A stretch of 64,000 nucleotides of DNA from Thauera sp. K11 (GCF_002354895.1 NZ_CP023440.1:76964-140963), one strand, 5' to 3'. Numbered from the stretch's first letter, positions 54,474 to 62,160 are shown. Notes: a model not told the origin generated them from the letters alone. Program-made: numbers and translations.

Positions 54474-55475
54474 TCAGGCGGCGGGGCCGACCGGCATTTT
54501 CTCGCGCGACAGGTAGCGGTCCGTGTAGCGCTCGCGGCCGGTGACCGTGTCGACCGTCACCTGTGCGGCGCGCGGATAGATGTCGCGGCCCAGCATGGCC
54601 AGTTCGCCCGCCAGATCCTCCACGCCCGCCTTGTACCAGGCCTTGATGGGCTTTTGCGGACTGGTGCCGTCACTCCAGGAATACCCCTTGTCCATCTTCA
54701 GCCGATCCTTCATCTCGAAGGGTGCGTGCTCGGCCCACACGCAGTAGGTCCGGCGGCCGCTGCGCTCGAGGATGTGCGAGAGGATCGTGCGCGCCTCGGG
54801 CCCCGATCGGGTCAGCAGATACAGCAGCACTTCCGCGTCCACGAGCGCCCGGTGCGCGCCATAGAACACGCTGCCGAGCCGGTAGGCGAGCCATTCGAGT
54901 TTCGTCGAACCGGTCATCATGGCCTGCCAGGGTGCTTCACGCTGTGAGCACGCCCACCACTTGTTCATGAATGAGGGGAACCGCGCTTCCAGAAACCCCC
55001 GGTCGAACGGCGCATTGTGGGCGATCACCAGGTGGGCGCGTGCGATCGCCGCCTCGACACGCACCGCATCGAACACCTGCCCGGCGACGTCCGCATCGCG
55101 AATCCCGGTGAGTTCGGTGATGTTCGCCGGAATCGGCCGGCCCGGATCCTCAAAGCCGCTGTAACGCTCCAGAACGCGATGCACGAGGCCGGTTCGGGGA
55201 TGGAACTCGGCCAGCACATACCCGAGGTCGATGATCCGGTCGTCGTCCTTGCTCAGACCCGTGGTCTCCGTGTCCACCACCATCGCGACGCGCAACTGTT
55301 GCGGATCCACGCCCTCGAGCGGGGCGTAGCACGGAGCGGGCTCGAAGCGTCGCAGTACCTTGAAATCGCCTGTCGCTTCGAGTTGCCGGGCCAGGTCCGC
55401 GTAGTCGGCCGTGGGTCGGCTCCCGGCAGGCACTGAGGTTTCCCCGGCGTTCACGGGCCTCGTGGTCGGGCTCAT
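54474..55475 (-). CDS. DnaQ-like 3'-5' exonuclease
   Basis: A DEDD exonuclease of 333 residues: ExoI VAMVVDTETTGLSKDDDRII, ExoII HLVIAHNAPFDRGFLEARFP and ExoIII YGAHRALVDAEVLLYLLT (DEDDh-type His). A C-terminal part (about 230-333; KGYSWSDGTSPQKPIKAWYK) is conserved in plasmid-borne relatives. GAAGGATGAG precedes the ATG at 55475, and the stop of the upstream HU-like remnant lies in this site, so the genes were once coupled. Confidence 0.85.
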   Translation of the reverse strand: MSPTTRPVNAGETSVPAGSRPTADYADLARQLEATGDFKVLRRFEPAPCYAPLEGVDPQQLRVAMVVDTETTGLSKDDDRIIDLGYVLAEFHPRTGLVHRVLERYSGFEDPGRPIPANITELTGIRDADVAGQVFDAVRVEAAIARAHLVIAHNAPFDRGFLEARFPSFMNKWWACSQREAPWQAMMTGSTKLEWLAYRLGSVFYGAHRALVDAEVLLYLLTRSGPEARTILSHILERSGRRTYCVWAEHAPFEMKDRLKMDKGYSWSDGTSPQKPIKAWYKAGVEDLAGELAMLGRDIYPRAAQVTVDTVTGRERYTDRYLSREKMPVGPAA

Positions 55476-55476
55476 C

Positions 55477-55962
55477 TCATCCTTCCGCGCAGTCGGCGGC
55501 GGTGAGCCGCCAGGCGATCCCGAGGCCGAGGCCGAGGAGTACCTTGGATGCCGCGAAGCTCGCGGACGCCGCGAAACGCGCTCGACGGGCGTCCACGGTG
55601 TCGTCCGGCGCAACCCTGGTGACGTGTGGTCGGGACACGGCGTTCAACGCCTTCCCGCAATGCCTTGTCCGGCTTGAAGTGTGGCCGCCATTTCGCCGGG
55701 ACCGACGCCGCTGCTCCCGTTCTGGGATTGCGCCCCGATCTGGCGGGCCCGCGACTGACACTGAAGCTGCCGAATCCCCGAATCCCCGAATCCCCGAATC
55801 CCCGAATCCCCGAATCCCCGAATCCCCGAATCTCGACCCTGCCGCCGGCGGCCAGCGCCGTCTGCAGGGCATCGAGCAGAATACCGACGCCTCGAAGGCC
55901 TTCTTCCCGGTCAGTTGGGGGAAGCGCTCGGCAAGGCGATCGTGCAGTTCCGATTTGAGCAT
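55477..55962 (-). pseudogene. HU/IHF-beta-like gene broken by frameshifts and an 8-bp repeat
   Basis: N-terminus MLKSELHDRLAERFPQLTGK is IHF-beta-like. After a one-base slip near 55885 the family continues in another frame as ILLDALQTALAAGGRVEIRG and SFSVSRGPARSGRNPRTG to RPHFKPDKALREG; near 55645 a second slip returns to the first frame (NAVSRPHVTRVAPDDTVD). Between GRVEIRGFG and SFSVS, seven GAATCCCC units insert 16 residues at the base of the DNA-binding arm. Either a decaying gene or a repeat-switched one. Confidence 0.65.
55772..55832. repeat. Tandem 8-bp repeat (GAATCCCC)x7.6
   Basis: Seven perfect units from 55772 to 55827, then a partial GAATC. One unit is expected from the HU/IHF coding sequence (GFG), so six extra units (48 bp) have been added. 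Unit length is not a multiple of three, so a change of one unit alters the reading frame. Confidence 0.95.
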
Positions 55963-56340
55963 GACCGGATTCTACCCAAGCGCTGCGCCGTGCCCCGCAT
56001 TGATCGGATCGCGCACAGGTTTGCCCCACCACCGCCGAGTCAAGAGCGTGGGCCGGCATCAGGCGTTCGTGGTGCGATCGGGGTCATGGGCCCCGAGTCG
56101 CGGTACGGCCACTGTCACCGGCGAGGCGTCTTTGTCACCTGTACAGGGTGGCAAGGTGCTGCAGAACCTTCGGCTTGAAGCAGAGCGCCACACCGCATTC
56201 CATAATGATGATGGATGCAATCGGCTTCGACGCCTATGACACCCTGCCGCGGTCCGCGCGCTGGCGTTAGCTGACCCGTCATCATCCACTGCGCCGGCGC
56301 GGTTGGCGAACCGAAGGCCCCGACGCGAAAGGAGGAACTC
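55963..56340. other. Intergenic stretch, no gene recognised
   Basis: About 380 bp between divergent units. Frames on both strands are shadows without ribosome sites. No repeats stand out. Confidence 0.35.
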
Positions 56341-56811
56341 ATGCAGTTTGCTGAACGCACGTTTCGTGATGCACTTGGGGCCATCGTGATTCAGAGTCGC
56401 CTGCGGCCCGGTGTCACCCGCCAGGACTTCGAAAAGCAGATGTTTCCAGGTCTGGAAGTCGGCCTGCCCGGGTGGCAACGAGCCCATAGCCAAGGCGCAG
56501 GCACGGGCTTCGAAAGCCCGAACGCGATCAGGTATGCGCCGGAGGCCGTCAATCAGCAGTATCAGCGCCTGGGCATTGAGCGCCACGTCCGTGAATTGCT
56601 CGCCCACAAACCGCCTGGCGTCGAGCTTTGGCTGACCACCGCGACGACAACGCATCCACGCACGCTTCGGCTCAAGGAGATTCAGTACCGGGTGGATGCC
56701 GTGCAGGGCACCCAGTCCCGCAGGCTCTTCGAAGCGAGCATTGCCGTTTCGGACAGTCGGGACAGTCCCCGCGTCACCGTGCAGGCGACCCCCTTCGGCA
56801 CGTTCTCGTGA
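56341..56811 (+). CDS. Conserved protein of unknown function
   Basis: A 156-residue protein preceded by a strong AAAGGAGG site. It has no leader or membrane segment. The C-terminal half (PGVELWLTTATTTHPRTLRL, KEIQYRVDAVQGTQSRRLFE, ASIAV) has the regular beta-rich look of a real domain and faintly recalls polymorphic-toxin modules, but I cannot assign it. A stand-alone gene between eroded neighbours. Confidence 0.65.
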   Translation: MQFAERTFRDALGAIVIQSRLRPGVTRQDFEKQMFPGLEVGLPGWQRAHSQGAGTGFESPNAIRYAPEAVNQQYQRLGIERHVRELLAHKPPGVELWLTTATTTHPRTLRLKEIQYRVDAVQGTQSRRLFEASIAVSDSRDSPRVTVQATPFGTFS

Positions 56812-57074
56812 TTGGAGACCGTCGCTCGGGCGCCAGTTTGGCGACCTCAAGCGCCGGCACCGACGTCGTCGGGATCGTCCCGGACGAGGCCTCGAGCCTT
56901 GGCCCGTCGGTCTCCCCGCGGCTCGAGTCGCACGACGAACGGGCGCTGCAATGCCGCGACATGGCGCGGGAAACGCGCGCCGAGCGGGGTGGTCATGCCA
57001 GCGTCCGTCCGTCTGACGTCACCGCCTCTTCCGCCACGCCCCGGTGCCGCGATCGATTGTGGCGCTGACGATTC

Positions 57075-57345
57075 CCGCTGCGGCGCATCGACAACGCGCC
57101 GCATGGCCACCGTGTTGCCGTCGTCTTCGGTGCGACAGACGATGGAATCGTTTGGCCGCACCGCGAATTCACAGGTGCCAGGCGTTCTCCCCCGCCCGGT
57201 TCAGGGCCGGGCGCTGCCGGGCGAGTTCGGCCTTTTCCTCGAACGCATCATCGAGTTCGACCGCGACAGCCGGATTGTCCCCGGCGACGTCATCCATGAT
57301 GGCGTCGCGGTCGGCCAACGCCGTCGGCCGCTGGACAAGCCGCAT
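57075..57345 (-). pseudogene. ParE/RelE-type toxin gene, frameshifted
   Basis: First frame (57345-57169): MRLVQRPTALADRDAIMDDV, NPAVAVELDDAFEEKAELAR, ending AGENAWHL. The rest of the ParE/RelE fold continues in another frame as GRTPGTCEFAVRPNDSIVCR, TEDDGNTVAMRRVVDAPQR. One indel near 57190 separates them, so the toxin is inactive as read. Its ATG overlaps the antitoxin stop (TGATG), the usual coupling. Confidence 0.7.
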
Positions 57346-57533
57346 CACGGCCCGCGCTGGCGCAGCGCGGTCTTCCGGGGCGCGAAGTGGGTGCGAGCTG
57401 CGTCATCGGGCACGCTCGGGCGAGGACCATCGATAGTCGCCCGGACCTGTGCGCGGAACCAAGCGTCATACGCAGCGGCTTCGTGGACACGCTGCATCTG
57501 CTGGGCTGCATCCTGGCGCGGCCGGCGGCTCAT
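57345..57533 (-). CDS. Antitoxin partner of the broken ParE/RelE toxin
   Basis: A 62-residue protein from the ATG at 57533; the C-terminal AAAYDAWFRAQVRATIDGPR, then PSVPDDAARTHFAPRKTAL resembles StbD/ParD-type antitoxin tails. The frame stays open to an ATG at 57674, so the protein could be longer. It overlaps the toxin start. With the toxin broken it may persist as an orphan antitoxin. Confidence 0.6.
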   Translation of the reverse strand: MSRRPRQDAAQQMQRVHEAAAYDAWFRAQVRATIDGPRPSVPDDAARTHFAPRKTALRQRGP

Positions 57534-57991
57534 GTCGCCCTCGCTGTCTTGCGGGGCGTCGAGCAGGTCGACGCGAACGATGTGCAGCTCGTTGTGCAGG
57601 TAAGCCATGCCAGTATCCAGGCTGCGCCACGTCCTGGGCTTGTCGGTGCACCGGGTGCCGAGATGCTTTTCCACCCGGCCGAGCCTGAGCGTGACGGACC
57701 AGCCACCGGGTCGGCCAATGATGAAGGGGCCGCGGATGGCGCTCGCCCCGGCTATGCGTCGCTATGGATCGTTTGCGTGCTCATCCGTCCATCCTGCCGC
57801 TGGCGCAGTGAAATGGCAGGCGGCCGGCATCGTTTGGCAGCCGCAGCTCGACGAACCGATTCGGCGAGGGGACGGGCGGCCGGACATGGCCGGACCCAGT
57901 CCACGGCTTTCGCGTGCTCACTTGTCCCTTGCACGATTCCCGCACTTGCCTGCGCCTGATGCTCGCTGTACCGGGATGATATTCTTGCCCG
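57534..57991. other. Region without clear gene
   Basis: Open frames occur on both strands but none has a good ribosome site and recognisable motif. The promoter of the antitoxin gene, and that of the plus-strand pair starting at 57992, should lie here. Confidence 0.3.
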
Positions 57992-58462
57992 ATGGCGCTC
58001 TCGACTCGCATGTTCCTGCTGGATCAGGCTGATCGGCTGTATCGGCTGCCGGGCGCACTGTTTGAGCGCATGCTTCGTGATCCTGGCGGCCACCCGGTAC
58101 GCCAATTTTCCGGTGCGCGGATACGTATGATCGACATGCTGGTCCAGCTTGAGAACCGTCAGCCGATTGATGTTGCCTGGATGTCCTGTCATGTCCTCAC
58201 CTTCGATGCGTCCGGATGCCTCGACCCGGGCGCATTCGAGCGTCACCAGCGGGCGCGTGCTGATCTGGGTCTGGCGGCGCTGAGCGGCACGTTCGATCGT
58301 AGTGCGTCCGTCGTCGACGCCGCAACGCACTTCGTTGCGCGGGGTGGAGGCTGGACGCCGTCACCCGGCATGCTGCAGCGTCTCCGTGATGTCGGATTGG
58401 GCAAATCAGCCTGTGCCCGGCTGTCACTGCGCCGCGGTCCGCGTACGCCGCCATCTCGGTAG
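57992..58462 (+). CDS. Conserved hypothetical protein, partner of the zincin-like gene
   Basis: A 156-residue protein with a convincing globular N-terminal part (STRMFLLDQADRLYRLPGAL, FERMLRDPGGHPVRQFSGAR, MIDMLVQLENRQPIDVAWMS). No catalytic motif was recognised. It ends 5 bp before the next plus-strand gene, implying joint expression. Function unknown. Confidence 0.65.
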   Translation: MALSTRMFLLDQADRLYRLPGALFERMLRDPGGHPVRQFSGARIRMIDMLVQLENRQPIDVAWMSCHVLTFDASGCLDPGAFERHQRARADLGLAALSGTFDRSASVVDAATHFVARGGGWTPSPGMLQRLRDVGLGKSACARLSLRRGPRTPPSR

Positions 58463-58467
58463 AACCC

Positions 58468-59331
58468 ATGCACGAAGCCCCGGAACAGGAGGTCGATCGC
58501 TACCTTCGCAGCGGAAACGTCGAGATGCGTTACTCGGCATGGCCCGGGGAGGCCTTTTGCGATCGTGTCCGATACGGCGAAAAAGCGCTTCGCGCGGCGC
58601 TGATCGAGGCTGTGCGCAGCCGCCGCCCACGCCGCCGGCGCGGTACGGTGCCGTCCGAGCAGAGCGGCGCGGCGTTCGTTCGCACGAAGCTCGCGCCGAT
58701 GGTCCAGGGCCTGTTCCCGCGCCATGAGCAGGCGCTCGTGCTTGACGTGCTCTGTGGCTCGATCGTCTTTGTGACGCCGACGACCATTGAGGGGGTGCTC
58801 GAACGGGTGTCCTCCCTGAACACGGCGTGGAAGCTGGCCAACCTCTATCTCGCGAGCATCGATGCCGCACTGCTTGCCGACGATGCGCCGAGGATCGTGG
58901 GCTTGAGCGAGGAAACGACGTGCTACGTGTCGGGCGAATACTTCAGGGAGGCGGGTCGCTTCGACGACTATCTGGTCCACGAGGCCGCGCATGTCTTTCA
59001 CAACTGCAAGCGTGAATCGATCGGCCTGCGCCAGACCCGGGTGAAGGAATGGCTGCTGGAGATCGATTATGCCAGGCGCGAGACCTTCGCCTACGCCTGC
59101 GAGACCTATGGCCGTATCCTGGAACTCGGTAGCGGGCTGAGGGCGCGGCAGCAACTGCTCGCCGACTACGCTCGCGGGCCGATGCCGGCCGACGACCGGG
59201 TGGAGACCGGCGAGTATCTGGACATCCTGGGCGAGGCCATTGCCGCCCGCAATGGCTGGAAAAGCATTCTGGCGCGGTGCGCTGCACCCCGGCCGATGCG
59301 TCCCCACCTCACGGGCCATGGAGCATGGTGA
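58468..59331 (+). CDS. Zincin-like HExxH protein
   Basis: A 287-residue cytoplasmic protein. The motif DDYLVHEAAHVFHNCKRESI (HEAAH) followed about 25 residues later by EWLLEIDYARRETFAYACET fits a minimal zinc metallopeptidase with a downstream acidic ligand. The upstream part (PMVQGLFPRHEQALVLDVLC) has no known domain. It follows the preceding hypothetical gene directly. Substrate is unknown; a regulator- or toxin-cleaving role is possible. Confidence 0.7.
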   Translation: MHEAPEQEVDRYLRSGNVEMRYSAWPGEAFCDRVRYGEKALRAALIEAVRSRRPRRRRGTVPSEQSGAAFVRTKLAPMVQGLFPRHEQALVLDVLCGSIVFVTPTTIEGVLERVSSLNTAWKLANLYLASIDAALLADDAPRIVGLSEETTCYVSGEYFREAGRFDDYLVHEAAHVFHNCKRESIGLRQTRVKEWLLEIDYARRETFAYACETYGRILELGSGLRARQQLLADYARGPMPADDRVETGEYLDILGEAIAARNGWKSILARCAAPRPMRPHLTGHGAW

Positions 59332-59484
59332 GCGGACCCTGTCCTGGACTTGCATGTCGGCTTTGCGACGATCGACGGGTTTAAGCGAAGAGAATGCCAG
59401 CCTTCAGGGATCTCTTCCTGAAGAACGCTCCAGGAAGACACACCCGTTCCATGTCGTCGCGGTGCGACCGGTTTCACGTCGGTC

Positions 59485-59720
59485 GTGATACCCCTCACTG
59501 GCTGTGTCGTCAACCGTCCCTTTTTGAGCCGGGGTAAGAGCAGCACGCGGCTCTCGACGTCGATCGGGTGCAGCTTCCGCCCGCAGACCTTCTACACCCG
59601 CAGCCCATGGCGAAACATCACCAGGATCAGGCAGTGTTCGCGCGCCTCGGTGGGGCTGACGCCGGTGGCAGTGATCAGGCGCTCGACCTCGCGCGCGGCG
59701 AGGTCGCGACGCTCATTCAT
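59485..59720 (-). pseudogene. FimB/XerC-like tyrosine recombinase fragment with stop
   Basis: From an ATG at 59720: MNERRDLAAREVERLITATG, LILVMFRHGLRV, an in-frame TAG, then VLLLPRLKKGRLTTQPVRG. This matches the start of short FimB/E-like recombinases, in which the Arg of RHGLR is catalytic. The rest of the domain is missing, replaced by unrelated sequence toward 59332. Confidence 0.6.
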
Positions 59721-59788
59721 CCTGTCGCGCAGGAGAAACCGGCATGACCGCTCAAGTCTTCAAGAGCCATCCCAAACAGGAAAAGAGG

Positions 59789-60187
59789 CTACCGCCAGTT
59801 CTCCACCTGTAAGCCCCCCACACGATGGAACTCGCCGACGTTCGACGTCACCACGATCAAACCGCGTGCGACCCCGGTGCCCGCGATCAACACGTCGTAG
59901 GCGCCAATCGGCTGCCCCTTGTTCTTCAGCGCAGCCCGAATGGCCGCTGTGGCCTGCGCATCGGCATCCTCGAAGAATACGGTACGCGTCACGGAAAAGA
60001 AGGCATCGAGCATGGGCGCCAACCTTCTCGCGCGCTCGCTGTTGAGCGCCAACCCATAGTCGATCTCCATGCGTGTGATCGAGGAAACGACGATCTGATG
60101 CGGCGAGGTGGCCTTGATGCGGGCCAGCACGCCGGGCTGGCCTTTCACGAAATCGGACACCGTGCAGGTGTCCAGCAGATATTTCAT
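59789..60187 (-). CDS. vapC: VapC-type PIN-domain toxin
   Basis: RNase toxin of 132 residues: MKYLLDTCTVSDFVKGQPGV (first Asp), SSITRMEIDYGLAL (Glu), PIGAYDVLIAGTGVARGLIV (third Asp) and TSNVGEFHRVGGLQVENW (final acidic position). All four acidic PIN positions are kept. The start overlaps the vapB stop by 4 bp. Apparently intact. Confidence 0.9.
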   Translation of the reverse strand: MKYLLDTCTVSDFVKGQPGVLARIKATSPHQIVVSSITRMEIDYGLALNSERARRLAPMLDAFFSVTRTVFFEDADAQATAAIRAALKNKGQPIGAYDVLIAGTGVARGLIVVTSNVGEFHRVGGLQVENWR

Positions 60188-60420
60188 GCCAACGGATCTT
60201 CCACGGGGAGAGTCAGCCGGTCGCGCCCCGCCTCGAACGGCGGTATGTCCGCCATGCCCTGGAAGTCCATCACCGCATCAGGCCACTGGGCCTGCGCGTG
60301 TCGTGCAAGCCATTCGCTGACCGCCTTGCGGATCAGCGCATTGCGGCTCTCTCCCGCCTGCGCGGCAACGGCCGTCAGCCGCTGCCCGGTCACGTCATCG
60401 AAATAGACATTGAAATGCAT
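60184..60420 (-). CDS. vapB: VapB-type ribbon-helix-helix antitoxin
   Basis: A 78-residue antitoxin. The N-terminal ribbon (MHFNVYFDDVTGQRLTAVAA) and helices (AGESRNALIRKAVSEWLARH) bind the operator; the C-terminal DRLTLPVEDPLA region wraps VapC. The ATG at 60420 was chosen because it begins the conserved ribbon; the frame is open further upstream across the operator. A decayed copy of its first 36 codons lies at 61875-61997. Confidence 0.85.
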   Translation of the reverse strand: MHFNVYFDDVTGQRLTAVAAQAGESRNALIRKAVSEWLARHAQAQWPDAVMDFQGMADIPPFEAGRDRLTLPVEDPLA

Positions 60421-60441
60421 GCACGCCTCCAGCACTCCGGC

Positions 60442-60456
60442 ATCACACGTTGTGAT
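60442..60456. promoter_or_regulatory. VapB operator
   Basis: ATCACA-CGT-TGTGAT, perfect 6-bp arms, 22 bp before the vapB start, next to TATAAC, a plausible -10 on the minus strand. The corresponding site before the decayed copy keeps the symmetry with paired changes. Confidence 0.75.
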
Positions 60457-60486
60457 GTTATACGCTCGCCGTAACGGGCTCAAGGA

Positions 60487-60524
60487 GGGGTCGTCTCAGA
60501 AAACGGAAAATAAAGCACGTTAAG
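60487..60524. repeat. Tn3-family terminal inverted repeat, left-end orientation (outermost on the right side)
   Basis: Plus strand GGGGTCGTCTCAGAAAACGG, then AAAATAAAGCACGTTAAG: a near-perfect Tn21-type 38-bp end with the outer GGGG at 60487. It lies 30 bp beyond the vapB operator. DNA inside the end begins with an RHS fragment instead of transposon genes. Confidence 0.9.
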
Positions 60525-60525
60525 C

Positions 60526-60901
60526 CGATTGCATTGGCCACCGCATCGCACGGATAGGCGAGCGTCTTGCCACCGGCTGCGGTGCTGGTCAGGCGCCCGG
60601 CCGCATCTCACACGTAGGCCACGGTGTCGCTATTGTCGGCGTACTTGGCCTGGGTGCGACGGCCCAGCAGATCGTAGGCGAAGGCGACGTTGTCAGCGGC
60701 CGTGGGGTAGCTGCGGCTGGTCAGGCGGTGCAGGTTGTCGTAGGCGAGCGTGATGGTTTCGCCGCTGCGCTTGCGGTGGTTGATGAGGCTGCCGACTGCG
60801 TTGTAGCCGAACTGCTTGTAGTCGGTGGTCGATGAGGTATTGACGGTGCTCGGGTGCGGGTAGCGCAGCTTCACCCGGCGGTCGTGGCCGTCGTACTCGT
60901 A
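60526..60901 (-). pseudogene. RHS/YD-repeat protein fragment
   Basis: About 125 codons of YD-repeat sequence (FGYNAVGSLINHRKRSGETI, TLAYDNLHRLTSRSYPTAAD, FAYDLLGRRTQAKYADN) with one in-frame stop near 60608, then DAAGRLTSTAAGG. It is cut at both sides by Tn3 ends (60487-60524 and 60902-60939). A stranded piece of a large RHS toxin or wall-protein gene. Confidence 0.75.
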
Positions 60902-60939
60902 GGGGCCAGCTCACGAAACGGGAAAATCGTATGGTAGTG
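60902..60939. repeat. Tn3-family terminal inverted repeat, left-end orientation, CTCACGAAA variant
   Basis: Plus strand GGGGCCAGCTCACGAAACGG, then GAAAATCGTATGGTAGTG. The outer part matches the end at 2530-2567, so these two are the likely partners of one element type. The inner part has diverged. Confidence 0.78.
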
Positions 60940-60950
60940 GCGTGGATCTG

Positions 60951-60971
60951 TACGGCAATCTGCCGTATAAT
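60951..60971 (+). promoter_or_regulatory. tacAT promoter and operator
   Basis: TACGGCA-atc-TGCCGTA (60951-60967) is a perfect palindrome overlapping a consensus -10 TATAAT (60966-60971), 21 bp before the antitoxin start. Binding of the antitoxin-toxin complex here would shut the operon. Confidence 0.82.
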
Positions 60972-60991
60972 TTCAGCCGGAGGACAAGACT

Positions 60992-61273
60992 ATGCCCGCA
61001 GCCATTTCTACCGCCCGCCTCGAAGCCCGGATCAGCACCGATCTGCATTCGATGCTCAAGCGCGCCGCCGAACTTCAGGGGCGCACCATGACTGATTTCG
61101 TGGTCGCTGCCGTCCAGGACGCCGCGCAACGCGCCATCGAGCAAGCCGAGGTCATCCGCCTGTCGCTGGCCGATCAGGAGTGCTTTGCACAAGCGTTGCT
61201 GTCGCCGCCGCAACCGGCCCCGGCCTTGGAACGCGCTTTCGCCCGTCGCCGCAAGCTCTTGCGTGCTGAATGA
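60992..61273 (+). CDS. tacA: TacA-type DUF1778 antitoxin
   Basis: A 93-residue ribbon-helix-helix antitoxin: ARLEARISTDLHSMLKRAAE, LQGRTMTDFVVAAVQDAAQR, then the toxin-binding tail ECFAQALLSPPQPAPALERA. CCGGAGGACAAG precedes the ATG. The stop overlaps the start of the toxin gene by 4 bp. Tn3-family elements frequently carry such pairs. Confidence 0.9.
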   Translation: MPAAISTARLEARISTDLHSMLKRAAELQGRTMTDFVVAAVQDAAQRAIEQAEVIRLSLADQECFAQALLSPPQPAPALERAFARRRKLLRAE

Positions 61274-61791
61274 GCAGCGCACCGTTCCTGCTCACGCCGC
61301 TCGATGCCGCGCATGTTCGCGCAGCGTTCAACTGCGGTTCAGAACCGCTTGAGCGCTACCTGCGGGAACAAGTCACCCAAGATGTTCGCCGCCGTGTGGC
61401 TGCCTGCTTCGTGGCGTTGGCAGAAGGGCAGCGCATCGCGGGCTACTACACGCTGGCGTCGGCAAGCCTGCTGCTGGCCGATCTTCCGGCCAGCGTCGGC
61501 AAGAAGCTGCCGCGCTATCCGACCGTCCCAGCGGTTCGCATGGGCCGCTTGGCCGTCGATCAGGCTTTCAAAGGGCAAGGGCTTGGCGGCGCACTGCTGG
61601 CCGTTGCGCTTGACCGTGCTGTCCGTTCCGAGATTGCCGCCTATGCCTTGATGGTGGATGCGAAGGACGAGGCGGCAGCGGCCTTCTACCGACATCATGG
61701 CTTCATCGCTTTGCCCGACTCACCGTTCACGCTCTTCCTGCCGCTGGCAACGGTGGAGGCGTCTCGGAAAACGGAAAATAGCGCGCGCTAA
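61270..61791 (+). CDS. tacT: TacT-type GNAT acetyltransferase toxin
   Basis: Acetylates aminoacyl-tRNA to stop translation. 173 residues: RRRVAACFVALAEGQRIAGY, AVRMGRLAVDQAFKGQGLGG (acetyl-CoA loop with GQGLGG), DAKDEAAAAFYRHHGFIALP (catalytic Tyr in FYRHHGF). The last residues (EASRKTENSAR) are encoded by the Tn3 end at 61755-61792, so the natural C-terminus has been replaced. The core seems complete. Confidence 0.9.
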   Translation: MSSAPFLLTPLDAAHVRAAFNCGSEPLERYLREQVTQDVRRRVAACFVALAEGQRIAGYYTLASASLLLADLPASVGKKLPRYPTVPAVRMGRLAVDQAFKGQGLGGALLAVALDRAVRSEIAAYALMVDAKDEAAAAFYRHHGFIALPDSPFTLFLPLATVEASRKTENSAR

Positions 61792-61792
61792 G
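61755..61792. repeat. Degenerate Tn3-family end overlapping the tacT 3' end, left-end orientation
   Basis: Aligned to the 60487 copy, about 31 of 38 positions agree (core CTCGGAAAACGGAAAATAG). It covers the last codons and stop of tacT and is followed 18 bp later by a res-like block. Confidence 0.7.
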
Positions 61793-61810
61793 CCGTTGGC
61801 ATTCTTGCGC

Positions 61811-61838
61811 GTCAGGTTGGGCTATAGCTCAAATTGAC
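61811..61838. repeat. Second res subsite-I-like block
   Basis: A 28-bp block, GTCAGGTTGGGCTATAGC then TCAAATTGAC, matches the crossover subsite at 1464-1491 in 22 of 28 positions. No other subsites and no resolvase gene follow it here, so it is a remnant of another Tn3 element or a solitary target. Confidence 0.6.
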
Positions 61839-61874
61839 GTTGACACCACTTATTGGCCTCATCGTCCTGGGCAT

Positions 61875-61997
61875 TCACTCGTTCATTAGCTTGCTGACCG
61901 CCTTACGGATCAGCGCATTGCGGCTCTCTCCCGCCTACGCGGCAACCGCCGTCAGCCGCTGCCCGGTCACGTCATCGAAGTAGACATTGAAATGCAT
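61875..61997 (-). pseudogene. Truncated second copy of vapB
   Basis: Repeats the first 36 codons of the intact vapB (MHFNVYFDDVTGQRLTAVAA) but codon 21 is TAG where the intact gene has CAG, and after AGESRNALIRKAVS the sequence diverges to KLMNE and a stop. No vapC follows. Its operator at 62019-62033 is kept. Confidence 0.82.
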
Positions 61998-62018
61998 ACA
62001 CGGCTGCGGCACGCCGGT

Positions 62019-62033
62019 ATCACGCGTCGTGAT
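62019..62033. promoter_or_regulatory. Operator of the decayed vapB copy
   Basis: ATCACG-CGT-CGTGAT. Compared with the intact locus (ATCACA-CGT-TGTGAT) both arms changed together, so perfect symmetry remains although the gene is dead. Confidence 0.7.
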
Positions 62034-62160
62034 GTTATACGCTCGCTGTAACGGGCTACAGGCTGACCGCAGCGGCGCTCCCTTGACGCGCCGACCGCCG
62101 GACGCATGGCGTCCTGAACGCACAGGGTCGGCGTTTGGGGATCGCGATTTCCGATATTGC

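Noticed and set aside
55772..55832. Short-unit repeat considered as CRISPR
   Set aside because: Units are 8 bp, perfectly tandem and spacer-less; no cas genes nearby.
56812..57603. 264-codon plus-strand frame after the 156-residue hypothetical gene
   Set aside because: Low-complexity Arg/Ser/Pro composition, no motif, and it lies over the antitoxin and broken toxin on the other strand.
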